The position numbers and the translations under genes are program-made. Shown here one piece after another: positions 1 through 12,522 of a stretch of 64,000 nucleotides of DNA. The DNA comes from Sacculina carcini (taxonomy: Eukaryota > Arthropoda > Thecostraca > Sacculinidae): contig OU696581.1 in assembly GCA_916048095.2 (NCBI GenBank), positions 6,017,766 to 6,081,765 on the forward strand. Reading direction: 5' to 3'. Within the stretch, counting starts at the first letter, position 1; every line of letters starts with the position of its first letter. The notes below the pieces were generated by a model. The model saw nothing but the letters and a program-made list of their open reading frames with translations, was not told the origin of the DNA and made no database searches.

Positions 1-501
1 CAAGGCATGTGGCAGCAATCAAATGAGCAGATCGAAAAACGTGAACAGGACAGAATAATGAAGACAGACGAAAAGTACAACCAGAGTGCTCGAGATCTAA
101 GTGACATCGCGACAGGAAGTCACGTAGCGATACAATGCCACATCACCAAGGAATGGAATCGGCATGGGATTGTGACCGAGCAGCTACCTCACCGACGCTA
201 CTTAATCAAGATGGCTAGAGGACGAGTCGTAGCTCGAAACCGGCGACATGTACGTTGCAGACACGGTCACGTCAATCAAGATTCAGCCGAAAATGGACAA
301 CGTACTCACATTGCACCAACAAGTGATGAAGCGGAAAAGGAACAAGCAGAGGGTCAACTTCGGCGGTCGTCAAGAAACACCCGTCGTCCTCAGCGGTTAA
401 TTGAAGTCATGTCCATGACTAGGGGGGCGTGTGTGAGTGAGCGCAGTTCAATGAGTCATCGCATTGCGGGGTCGATGAACCCGTTGAACCGAAGCTCGTG
501 A
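1..501 (+). pseudogene. Gypsy integrase C-terminal tail (element cut by window edge)
   Basis: The frame is open from the window edge to the stop at 499-501. The protein is highly basic. It has a chromodomain/GPY-F-like stretch (residues about 40-85, with SHVAIQCHITKEW then RRYLIKMARGR) and ends in an arginine-rich tail (SSRNTRRPQRL). That tail layout is typical of Ty3/Gypsy integrase C-termini and matches other Gypsy polyproteins in this window, which end in RRSQRARRPPRR or RRTIRRPQR. The catalytic core lies outside the window. A G-run and LTR-like sequence follow immediately, as expected at the 3' end of pol. The family assignment is inferred from composition and context, not from a catalytic motif. 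Confidence 0.65.
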
Positions 502-720
502 CAAAGGGGGTTTTGGTCTGCGTCTGAAGGACGTTGACGACAGTATCTATTGCATTGTGTTCGAGTGTGTACGTGCGTGTTGTGTGGGTCCATTGGACCA
601 GTGTCGTTGTCTTACCTGCGTTTGCTATTGAGTTCAAAATATATGACGTGTCTCGGTTAACCATTGACTACAACTTGAACACTCTCCAAGAGGTCTGGTG
701 GCATTGCTGTAAGTGAGCGA
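419..720 (+). repeat. Probable PPT and 3' LTR of the left-edge Gypsy element
   Basis: A polypurine-like tract (ACTAGGGGGGCG, about 418-429) is followed by TGTGTGAGTG, a plausible LTR start. The sequence to about 720 is non-coding apart from the overlapping integrase tail. The 3' boundary cannot be fixed because the partner LTR is outside the window. Confidence 0.4.
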
Positions 721-2328
721 AGGTAATATAGCCCATAGTGGGCATAATTTGGGTGGCGCGCAGAAAAAAAGTAAGGAATCATGTGTTCTACAGCATACAA
801 ATGAAGTGCCCAATCTGCTTCCTTCTCAGCTCAACAAAACAACATCATCAGCAGGACAAGTTTGAGCAGGTTATCTACCCAGAGTTTTGTTGTCTTGCTT
901 TCATCAGATGCTTGCTTCCATGCACAATAGTTTGCAGTTATGAAAGTGGATTGGATTGCTGTAATGAGCACACTAGAAAAGTTGTCGAAAATGATGATGA
1001 CGACGATGATGGAAACAAAGCTTCTTAGACTTTAGATATTGTTTATTATTTTTTAGATCCTTTATACAGTCTCTATGGTGTTTGTCACCAACGTTTCTGA
1101 TGTTCATATAATGTCTTATATCCCTATTGTACTGATTTTCAGTTAAATGCATCATAAATCAGATCAAATATATAATTAAGAAAAAAATAATGTTTATATT
1201 TGGTGTGTTGGTGTAGAATGATGATGTTTGGCTATTAAGACTATTTCAGATCAAGACAATAATGTGTCCATTGGATTCCTCATGTCTGAAAACATACAAT
1301 TTGATACCAAAATTGTATTTATATCAGCTATATTGGTGAAGATATGAATATTTTCGTTATTCGCATATCGCGATAAAGGGGGGTACCGGGCACCATAAAA
1401 ATCAACGATTTTCAGAAAACGCCCAAAGGTGCCAGCTTGGCACCCTCTGATTTCCGATTCTACAATGTCTGGGGGTACCAAATTTATCGAAATCCTTCAT
1501 TGGATCTCTACTGCAAGGTTAAACAAAAATCATCACTTTGGCTGCCGGACTAATTCGTCGTCAGCTTCTACATATTGTGCAACGGTATTCAGCAAATTTT
1601 GTATTGCGAACTAGACTTTAAGATCTATAGATCTCCGGTATGTCAATGTTGGTAGGCTTAATTTCCTCAGTCTATCATAGTAGGTCAAATATTTAGGTCA
1701 GGACCAATTTAGATGCTCTTCTCAGCATGTTTTCTAGATTATCTATGTGTTTGACATGATGTGGGAAATATACCTGGTGAGCATATTCAAGGTGCGGACT
1801 GACCAGAGTAGGTTTGAACTTCAAATATTCAGATAGACTTCAATAGACTCCAGTCATTGTTGCTTTTTATTATTTTTCATATGGTTAGTGCCAACAAACG
1901 CTCTATTAGTTAAGAAGATAAATGTGACTTTATATTCAAGCAAAAGGCAGCAACAACATCTGAAGCATGCCCTCCATTTGATAACGCAGTTTAGTAAACA
2001 ACTGAGCAATAGACTAATATTAGCTAAATTATTTATATGCCGCCTAATGCGTGATGTTAATAAAGCGCCATATAAATGAGAAAATATACCAGCATTATCA
2101 ACCAACAAATTAAAAATCGTATACTCAAAACATGTATCAACAAAAACAGAAACAAAAAACAAGCAAAAAAATAAATAACTCAGCTCATTAATCTAATATA
2201 ACCACCACTTAAGATGCATACAATTTCAACAAAATATTAATAAACATTAACAGAAAATAAAACAGAATCAACCGCCGATTAACTAGTACTACAAAGGAAA
2301 CAAATAATGATCAGTTAGAAAATAGAAA
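720..2328. other. Intergenic/3' flank of the secreted-protein gene; no gene recognised
   Basis: About 1.6 kb of A/T-rich sequence with only short spurious reading frames, including an (GATGAC)-like run near 995 that encodes poly-Asp by chance. The part next to 2328 should contain the 3' UTR of the minus-strand gene. I see no tRNA, LINE or LTR signature. Confidence 0.5.
1866..1871 (-). terminator. Candidate poly(A) signal AATAAA for the minus-strand gene
   Basis: TTTATT on the plus strand reads AATAAA on the minus strand, about 460 nt downstream of the stop at 2329. It is the first canonical hexamer I find downstream of the stop. The region is A/T-rich, so chance occurrence is possible. Confidence 0.3.
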
Positions 2329-5300
2329 TCAACCCATAACGACAATATGACCGTCACTGATAATGTTAATTGTTTGACCCCCATTGTTGGTCGTAGTTTT
2401 GTTGCAATCTTGATCGCCACTTTGAACGCTACTACTGCGTTTAAACAGTGTCTCGATCAGTCTCATGCCCATATTATTGATATCTGAAGGATTCAGCAGA
2501 ACAACCGGGGAATGTTGGTCATTCACCTGTGGAGGTTCTGCTCTGGAAAGTTCGGTGTCATTTTCGCCTGTCTCTGTACAGTTCATGGTCTCCTCTTCTA
2601 ACTGCGATTCATCGGAGTCGTTCTGAGTCTCATCAGTGGGGTGTGCTGTCTCCGATGATGCGCTCACTTTGTCAGAAAATTCGTCTAGGAAATTGCTGAA
2701 CGTGTCTCCATTTACCAAACCATTGATTGCGTCACTGTCAGTCGCCTCAAAACCTTCATTGTCTTTGCTGTGCTGAGGGAGCAACGCGGATAGTTTTTCC
2801 CAAAGAAATTCTGTGGATGGCTCTGCTACCGTTGCCTGTTGATCGTCTTCGTTTTGTTTTGCGGCCTTGACAGTTACGCTTGATATGGTGGACGCGTCAG
2901 CCATATTATCGACCACTTCGGGCGTAATCATGTGATCGAGTAGCTTGTCAATTATGGCACCACGATTAGATTTGTATCCACTGCCACCGTTGTAGATATT
3001 TCTGATCAACTTGTGCAAGCTCTCGCTAGTAGGATTGATTTCAGTCGGCCAAGTTGTGTCCGCCAGAGAAGTCAGATCTCTATCCTCGGGAGAATCATAC
3101 ATTGAATAGTGTTGCGATTCTGATTTCGTCGAAGAATGATGGCTGCTTTCGTACTCAGTACGCTCCTGGTCATAGATCATCCCAACATTCATGTTTGTTT
3201 CAGGGCTGGAATCCGTGCTCAGTTTCGCGGAAAATTTACCTGTGTGCATAAACGGTAGGTCATTCTCTAGGAGTCCGTCATACACAGGCGTCGGTTTCCT
3301 CATGGGTGGCACCACATCATGGACAACGTCACCAGCCAAATGGCTAGAGTATGTTGACATGATCGAAGATTCCGCAATAACAGGTAAACTTGGCAATAGA
3401 GTCACCTGAGAAGGTATAGCATCAGGTGGCGGTCTGTCGTTTAGTACCGGAATGAATTTTCTACCCCGACTAGTTATTGGGTCGAGCTGCTCACTCTTCC
3501 AGTTATCGCCAAGAAAATTTCTAAGCAGAGCATCAAAGTCTCCTGATAACGGAGAAGTTTTCTTCAAAAGAATTTCATCAAATCGATTAGATTTCTTTGA
3601 CATATCTTGTGAGTCGGAAGAGAGGTTCTCTAGCACAATATCGGCTAACTGTTCAATCGTATTATCCGAAGTCTCCTGGTCCAATTCAGTTTCAATTATG
3701 TGATCGTTCTTGGCATTCGTATTGTAGGAATGAGTAAGCAACTTATCAACCAAGTCATCCATTGTTTTCGACGTCGAATGTGTGATGGATACTTCATTAT
3801 TTGAGCTTCTTGCCTTGTCGGCTAAATCCGATAACTGAATAAACTCAAATGATAAAGTGTTATTGTCCGTTGACACGGAAGAGTTTTGCACTGTCGTGTT
3901 ATAATGTTGATGGTTATAGTTCAACAATTTGCTGAAAAGAGCAGCAAAGACTTCATCATAAGTGATGTCCTGATTCAAATTTCCAGCGAGCCATGCTGAA
4001 GTGTTCAAACGTGCAATTATCCTGAGAATTGAATCAAGGCTGGGTTGAGTTGTATGGTGTTTATTGCCCAACATTCCTGATGCGCCTTCTGAAGTCGACA
4101 ATATTTCGTATAGCGTGTAATTGAGGTCACGCCATGGCTGGTCAGCGACCACTCCCACTCTGTCTTCTGACTTTCTCATATTCAACCTAGCACTACGGAT
4201 CAATGAGACCAATGCTCTTGAAATTTCACTATTTAATGTTGACATTTCCCCGTAAGAAGTTTCATTTTTTCTCGATTGAAATTTATCTGTGTCATCTGAA
4301 GATATTTTGAAATTTTGTGGTGATGATCTACCAGGAAGCCTGACGTTGTGTGCACCAATTATTGGCTTATCTGTCGTCAAATCCTTTCGTTCACTCATTA
4401 TTAAGGCTGCTAGTTCTTCAATTGAATCATTGTCATCCCCATGTCCCGAGTCGTTAGCCAGTATTTGCCACATTCTTCTTATTAGCAGCTGAGTTGTGTC
4501 CATAGTTTCAGTATTGGCTGATGAAAAATTGTACGTGTTCAAGAGAGCGTTTAATGCATTGGGTAGATACATTTTTGATGTGACGTCTACACTACTCGTG
4601 AGTTCATTCACACTAGTCTCATTGGTGAGTTTCGTGAGTGATCTGAAGACATCATTTCCTAAAATGTTCTCGGGTGGAGCGTTTTTCAACGGCTTGGATA
4701 ATTCTTGTACCAATGCATTTTTACCTTCCAAATTTGCTACTTCCATTTCACTAGAAAGATAATTCAATAGAAAGGTGAGGATTTGGCCAACGAAACCGGT
4801 TGAACTTGACCCTGAGTCTACAATTTCGCTAAGGAGTTGACTAAGTAAATTCTCAAATTTACGTTTGGATATTTCCTTTCTTATGAGCTCATGGTCGCTG
4901 ATATTACTCATATGAATCAACCCTTTGTCATCTGTTGAAAGTTTGACAGACTGTTTGTCTCCTTGGAGCCCCTCAGGGTGGTTTTTCAATTTCAACCCAT
5001 TCAACATCATTTTTAGATATTCCAAAGAGTCAGCTTTCAGCGAAATGTCATCGATTTTTTGTTTCTCCAAAGAAACGTTTTGATTATTTCTGGATTTCAT
5101 ATTTAATTTTTGTATATTATAGTCATTTGTAAACCTGAGTAGCTTGCTTAGAATAGATATATTTTTTGTTTGTTCAATAGGCTGAGGAAAATATATTTCT
5201 AATTTTGATTCGCCATTTTTTCCTGTCTTCTCTTGATTGATGTACTGTGAATTTACAACTGTCAGTGATGATTCGTTGCCGGCAATTAACGACAGTGGTA

Positions 5301-6707
5301 TTACGTCAAACAAAATTCTACTTATATCTGTTACATCGGAAACACTCTGCTTTCCATTGTGGGATGAACGGCCCAAATTTCTGAAAATGTACTCAAGTTC
5401 ATGGTCCATCAGTGTGTCGATATCTAAACGTTCATCCTTTAGAGGCGTCAACAATTCCTTGGTTCCCAAAAGTAGTGCAGCCTTGATTGCTTCTTTATCA
5501 GCATTTGTGTTGAACTCTTGACCAGAAACTGAAGATGTCTTCAGTTGAGTATTTTCATTCATTTGGTTTCTATCATCAGTGATAGCACCTTTGTTATCGT
5601 TATAGGAACTATATAACAACGTTTTATGTTTCCACTTCTCAGATAATTTATTGGGATTCATATCCAATAGTTCCATCAGTGTCTTCACACTGTTCAATCT
5701 ATTCCTATTTGAGCCAATGAACTTAGAATTCGGCATGTCAAGTAGAATTCCAAGTATTTTTGTAGGCTTTTGCAATCGAATTTCTTCAGATAATTCGCTG
5801 CTAACACTATCATCACCAATTAGTTTTGTTAAAGCTGCAATAAACTCCTTGATGTTTACTGGGCTTGGCGGATTTCCGATGAATTGTGCTAAAAAAGAGT
5901 TGGCTCCTTTTGAATAATTAGTCTGCAAGTTTTCCATCATTGTACTAGAATCATGATAATCGTCATTATGGATATGTTTTTCTTGTTGTGACATTTTTGA
6001 GAGAATCCAATTCATGGCAGGCTGTTCACCATTGGCGCGCGTTACAATCGTGTTTTTCTTATCGCTGATATTAATATGCTGTCTTTCTTTTTGCTGATTT
6101 TGTGTGTTCAACACCAACTTCTCCAGGTATTCTATCATGTCACTCACCAGCGTCGCTAGGTCTGGCGATCTGCCAGTTCCGAGACTGTCAATGATATGAT
6201 GCAGTATTGTAATTGAAGGTAGAACTTCTGTCGAGCTCGAGCTGTTAATCTTCTTGATCATAAATGCTGCAATTGCCTCCTCAATTCCATCCAGTTTTTT
6301 CTTATCGTGTACGGTACCATCTTGAAGTCTTCGATCCAGATGAGACATCCATGCCATCAGTTTTCCTAGTTGGTCCTGATTGACACCATAATTCAGTGTT
6401 TCTTGTGACCCTGTCTGCATAATCATCTCCAGTAGGATCTTGAGTGTCGCATCTCCCTCTGGTAGAGGTTCTTTTCCGAACACTTTCAGGATTGATAGCA
6501 GCTGGTCTCTAACACCGGGAGGAAGTCGGTGGTCTTTCAACATCGTCTCAATCTCGTGTACTGAGATGGTCGGGTTTACCACCGGCATTGTCATGTCGGC
6601 ATTGCGCACGATATCTTCCAGGCTGATATTTTCGATGAAATTTACTAGCTCGTTCAACAAATTTCCACTGGCTTTCCGTGATAAAACCAGACTCTTGAAT
6701 TTCTCAC
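2329..6707 (-). CDS. Exon 5: long Ser/Asn-rich C-terminal region
   Basis: A single 4,379-nt open stretch ending in TGA at 2329-2331. It continues in frame from exon 3 or exon 4 through a phase-1 acceptor (TATGTTGACAG|GT). The 1,459 residues are rich in Ser, Asn, Asp, Leu and Thr. Leucine-rich helical bursts (NLLNELVNFIENISLEDIV, LLSQLLSEIVD, ILTFLLNYLSSE) recur, and there are many N-x-S/T sites. Cysteines are almost absent until two near the C-terminus (MNCTET and DQDCNKT). The C-terminal part has Pro/Ser/Asp-rich linkers. The reading frame extends upstream of the acceptor to 6855, but that part is intron. No homologue is recognised. Confidence 0.75.
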
Positions 6708-9700
6708 CTGTCAACATACAGCAAGATGTATTGAAATGTAAATTATCCCGTTGGCTTGAGAGCAACAGTAACATTATATATTTGATATAGTGTCCAAATG
6801 AATTACAGTCGCAAAAATAAAAAGAACAGGTAAACATGATAAGTAGGGCTGTCAAAAAAGTAACCTAAAAATCAGAAAAAAGTAACTTTATTTTCGAGAA
6901 AAAGTAACCTAAAAAAGTAACCTAAAAACCTAGAGTTTTAATGTTATTATCACATTTGTATCGTTTTATCACATGTTTATCACGCCTTTGATGATTAGTG
7001 TGCTATATGAAATACACGGTTTGTTTGATGTTTGTTCTTGAACATGAAAAGTAACCTAATAACTTATAAAGTAACCTAAAAATAACCTCCTTCAAAAAAG
7101 GTCAAGGTCAAGGTCCTTCAAAAAAGGTCCGTTTGCAGTTCTGAAGGAAGAAAATACACCAGTCCTTCTTTTCTATTCTCTTTGCGAGATGGTACTATTT
7201 TTCCACCCTCTCTACGATCTGGTACCATTTTCACAACAAACCACCAGACGTGACTTAATATGATTAGGCTAAGCTCGCAAAAAAGAGCATAACCATCAAA
7301 ATGTAATTAAAAGTGGAAAGCTAATACAAATGCGAAAAACAATAATTTCAAATGTAAGTATTTTTAGTAATGGTCGCAATAATGTTTTTCATATTGTTCC
7401 AATGGAACTTTTTATCAAATAGCACGTTCTACAGCTTGTATATTAGTGTGAGCGTAAACACTGCATGTGTGAATGCCCCCGTCCTCCCATATGTAGCACC
7501 CTGTGCTCACAGTCTTATAAATGTCAAATGTGGGAATATGGCGCTATCTCACGCCATGAAAATCACGCGCTAATTTCTGTTCAAGTAAATGCGTACTGTC
7601 AAGTGCTACACTGCAGTATCTGGTATAGAGAGTTCACACATCGTGCTATATCACGCTCCAAACATCTCACGACATCCTCCGGTTCGTGGACATTTCCTGA
7701 AATGGAACGACCCTGTCCTGTGTAACCAAAAACGTATAAATATCGAGTAGCACAGATAATAAGGTGAATAGCAAATGCTAAATTCTAACAGCAGAAATTT
7801 TGACATTTCTTGATCTTCAGATCTAATATCCCATCTCTTTTCATATTTTATCCTCATGTATATCGTTGTTGTGCTTCTTATCTGCAAAAAGTCACCAAAC
7901 TTCGTGGTAAACTTACCTAATAACAAGAAAAATTTCAAAAGGTAACTTGATGATAAAAAGTAACCTAAAAAGCAAAAAAAGTAACCTAACGATGAAAAAG
8001 TAACTTTTGGTAACCTAATAACTTTTTTAATAATTATCGTACACAACTTTTTCATGCAGTTTTAGGTAGCTTATTGAAAAGTGACCTTTAGGTGAAAAAG
8101 TAACTTTATTAACTTTTGACAGCCCTAATGATAAGTAAATATCTATCACGGACACGCAATAGTAAAGAAAGTAGTATATAGTATTGCCAGGTAACCATTG
8201 GATATCAGGTAGTTCCACTGGCGGATCCAGAGGGGGGCTCATAGGGCTGAAGCCCCCCAAATTATATCCCTCAACTCCTCATAACCAAGAGCTTCACTCT
8301 GAAAAAATATATTTATTCAGTATTTGTTGATATACGCATTATCGCAAATCATATTCGCACATTGTGTGTATAAATGTGTGTGTATATCATTGGGAATGTC
8401 CCAAGTCATGACCTTCACACGCTAACTAGTCAATCATACATAATTAAGCCCCCCCCCCCCCAATTGCACTCTGGGTCCGCTACTGGTTGGCTTAATCGCC
8501 CTTGAGCCAGGTATTGATATAAAATCTTGCGAAGTGTCCAGCACCTTAACTTATTAGATACCAATTGGGGAGAAGATTCAGTCGCCGACGACTTGACTAT
8601 GGTACTATTTGCATATATGCATATATGCATGTATTGCATGTTTGCATGTATGTATATTTTACATATTCCTGTCGTATAATGTGGATAGTGTCAGCTTCAA
8701 TGTCGCTTTTCTCAAGTATGATATATATACAAATAAATTCGATATAATGAATTGTAAATGTTTAATATATTTATTATTTTCTCGTAATTTTGATATCAAC
8801 AGATCTTCGGCGTATAAACCCTGTAATCATTCATATATATGTATGTGTGTTCCCTAAGTTGTATATCCATGACAATTCTAGTCAGTGCTTCAGGTCCTCC
8901 GTTCAAGGGAAATTTAGTGCACGTATGTGTTTCTGCGTGAGCTCCCAAATTGTCAAATGGCACGCTTACTACAACTGAAGACTGGACAGCAGGTGAAGAA
9001 AGTAGCGACGGCACACAGTGGCTGATACGTGCCAGATTCCGGCCGCACACACACGTCTTGCTTCTGCTTCAGATCTCCCTCATTATGATCATCGCTGTCA
9101 AAATTAATCACTTCGCCGTTGCGGCAAGTACGTACGCGACGGCCGCATCGGTGTTCGTTTAGGACACCCTCATCAGGTGTGACTTCGGTCCACACAATAC
9201 CTTCAGTGCTGCACTTGTCTCCCACCCTTCCTCCAGCTGATAAAAAGCAAGGACCGGGGACACACAGCGACACAGAACACGCATTTTGCTCATTACATCC
9301 CATATTACTGGCTCAGTGACCGTTTGTCTTATGAGTTTCATTTTAATTGTGTCTCATCCTCCATAGGAAAATTTACAATTATCAATATCAAATATGTCCA
9401 AAAATCAGCTAATCAGCTTGAAACTAGACTATGAATCTCTAAGCATATTTTCGTCTTATACGTAGTTGTTATCCTAATATGTTGAACATACGGTCACACT
9501 ATAAGCTCGTGATGGACTAGAGCATGGGCGTAAATCCTGGGGGGTATGGGGGGTATATATACCCCCCGACAAATTGGCTGGGGGGTAGGAATATGCTATT
9601 ATACCCCCCGATAATTCTGCTGAGTTCAGTTCATTGGGTATATTATCATCAAAATCAGCATAGGAGGCAAATGACACTAGGCCAAAAATTCAATAAATTA

Positions 9701-12438
9701 TAAATATGTGCAGAATTATATTACGCAATACACTTTTCATTGAGGTATGTGTGTTGTAATTGAATAGGCTGAAAATAGTTGAGGATCTTATGTAATTGAC
9801 CAACTGAGTCATCTTTGAACACTAATGCATTATGGCTGTCATCCCCCCCGAGCCTCGACACAAATCTACGCCGATGGACTAGAGTACTGACCTTGATCAC
9901 GGATGGCAGTGACAGCATTGGCAATGATGCCGGAGTTGATAGCAATGTGTTCTACCATTCGTTGTAGCAGTCGTTCAATGACCAATCCCCCGGCCGAGCG
10001 CAGCTCTTGCAGGAACTGATGCCCGAGCTGCGGATCGTCACACATCTCTCCGTCTCCTATCGACCGACACATCTGGTTGAACAACACCAGCCACTTGACC
10101 ACGGCACTCAGCTGCACCTTCTCGTTGGCCGTCGGCATCTGAGCGAGTACATCGGCCGTGTAGGCAATATCACCGGCATCGACAGCAGCCGACTGCGATG
10201 AGGTCGAAGTAGCCTCTGCAGCTGACATCAACAGTTCAAGCAGACCAGTGTAAGAAATGTCCCACTCCTTGCCTCCTCCATCATTGGCCGCCATTATGAG
10301 CGTGCTCAGAACGTGCGCCAACAAGTCGGTACGCAATATCTCGGTGGGTGTTTGGGCGTCATTTTCAGTGGAAATTTGCGAGTCGTCAGAGCCGGACTGA
10401 ATCTTTTGGAAACTGCCGGCCAAGAGTTGCTTGTTGTAGTGTTTTTGGTGTGCGTTATTCAAGTGATGATTGTTATACCCCACTGACAGCCGCTGACCTC
10501 CTGTCTTGGCTAGTATATCGGCTATCAACTGTTCTGGTGTCCAGTTTTTATCGCTGATCGCAAGATCGGTGAAGAAATTTGTCAGATGTCCATTCCGCCT
10601 GTCGCCGGCACCTCGATACATCACCATGCGTGACCTATCAGCCGGTAAGCTCCTGGTCATTGAGTGATCAGCTCTGCGCTGCACGCGTAACTGAGGCTCC
10701 AGCTGGTGCATTGCAGCCAAAATTTTCCGGTAGAAATTCAGCTCTTGCAGTTTGCGCCCGGTTTGATGGCGTTTTTGCAGCAGGCTGGTGGCCCATCGCA
10801 CACTGCGCAGTGACTGACGTACGGGGTAGAGAACAGGATAGTTGGCTGATTTGCGACTCACTGTCCGACCTGGGTGTGTGATTGCAGACCGTAGCTGTCG
10901 TAACAACGATTGGTCCATATTTGATCGGCGTCCAGCGTGTATATACCGATAATATCTCCGTCCTGATTATAAAAACAAAAATGTTTGAAAATGTACCGAT
11001 CCATTACTGAGTATTAGCATATGCGGTTGAGATTATTTCATTTTTAGATACAAATTGTTATTTTTAAATTATCTAACTAAAATTATACAATTTAAATTAA
11101 CTAATACATTCAAATACACTACTTCTGAAAAGTTTCAGAGAAGATGAAACACATGTGCTGTCCTGCGTTTTCAACTGTGAAGCTAATTTTCAAGGTAATG
11201 GAACCTTGTTGAATTTTATTTTCAAGGTGTATCTCAAGTATGGAAATAGAATGAGCGATATATTTTCAATTCATTCAAATTATATTATTTTCTCACTTTT
11301 TCCAGACTCTTCTTAGCTACACACATACATTCCTTCATCTGCTGGTATATAGATGTGATTGTGTTTGCACGTGTGTATATATGTGTGTGTGAATGTGTAT
11401 ATATGTGTGTGTGTGTGTATGTACGTGTGTATATGTGTGTGTCTGTGTGTGTATATTTATGCTTGTGTGCTTCTGTGTCTACTGACTGCAGTCCAGCAAG
11501 GGACAGCACGAAGAGAACGCTCGCACTAGACACACATCAGGCGGATTTGTGACGGAGTCACTGCTGAAGTTTGTACATCTCTGCGTGTGGTAGGGCAGAA
11601 CCACATTCACGATGCCGGCCATGCATGTGCGAACTCGAAGAATACATTGACCGTTGAGAGGCACCGGCGCTCGCGCCCCCGCATCGTGATCGTCAATTTC
11701 CGACCACATCTCGCCGTCTTTGTAGCGACGACCATCGGCCACCAAGCAACTGGCGCCTGGCAGCAACAAGTTTATCAGTTGACCGTTGCGTTGCATTTGG
11801 CACAGGCCTTCACAGCAGAAATAGTACACATTTATCGTCGGCAGTCAGCTCTAAAATCAAGCTTTGTGTTAGTCACACTTTTCCTGAGTGATAATAAAAC
11901 ATGATTAAAATAAAAATGAATACAAAATCGTGATTATACGCGATTATTTTGAATTCAACTTAAATATCGATACAACATATTTTTTGTCATATTAAAATTG
12001 AAAAAAATAACACATTATTGACGTAAAAACAATATATTCCAATTAAATTTCATTACTCAGCATTTGAGTACAACACTATTTTGATCGTATGAGAATGTAC
12101 TTTGCAAAATTTTGCTTCACATAATTACACTTGCTTAAATCAAATTAATTTCAGTATAAATTTTAAATCAAAAACCAATATTTTGAAATATATTCAAGAT
12201 AATACATATGAATGTACCAAAACATTAGTTGTACTTGACATTAAGTACATGAAGTGATCAACATATGGTGAATTTATTCCGATATTATTGATATTATTAA
12301 CGTTTATTTGTATAGCGCACATTAAAACACACACGCGCAAAGACAAATCTTGGTGCAAAAATAATAACAAATAAGTAAGACACGCCGCTTAAGGAAAACA
12401 AACATGCGGACAATACACACACCCACAAGCACAGACAC

Positions 12439-12522
<84 letters not shown>

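Noticed and set aside
995-1016. Poly-Asp protein motif
   Set aside because: Translation of a short GATGAC repeat in a frame without other support.
6708-6855. Alternative N-terminus for exon 5 (MTALLIMFTCSFYF...)
   Set aside because: It resembles a signal peptide, but a good phase-1 acceptor at 6,708 and consistent joining to upstream exons indicate intron sequence. I would reconsider if 5' ends map here.
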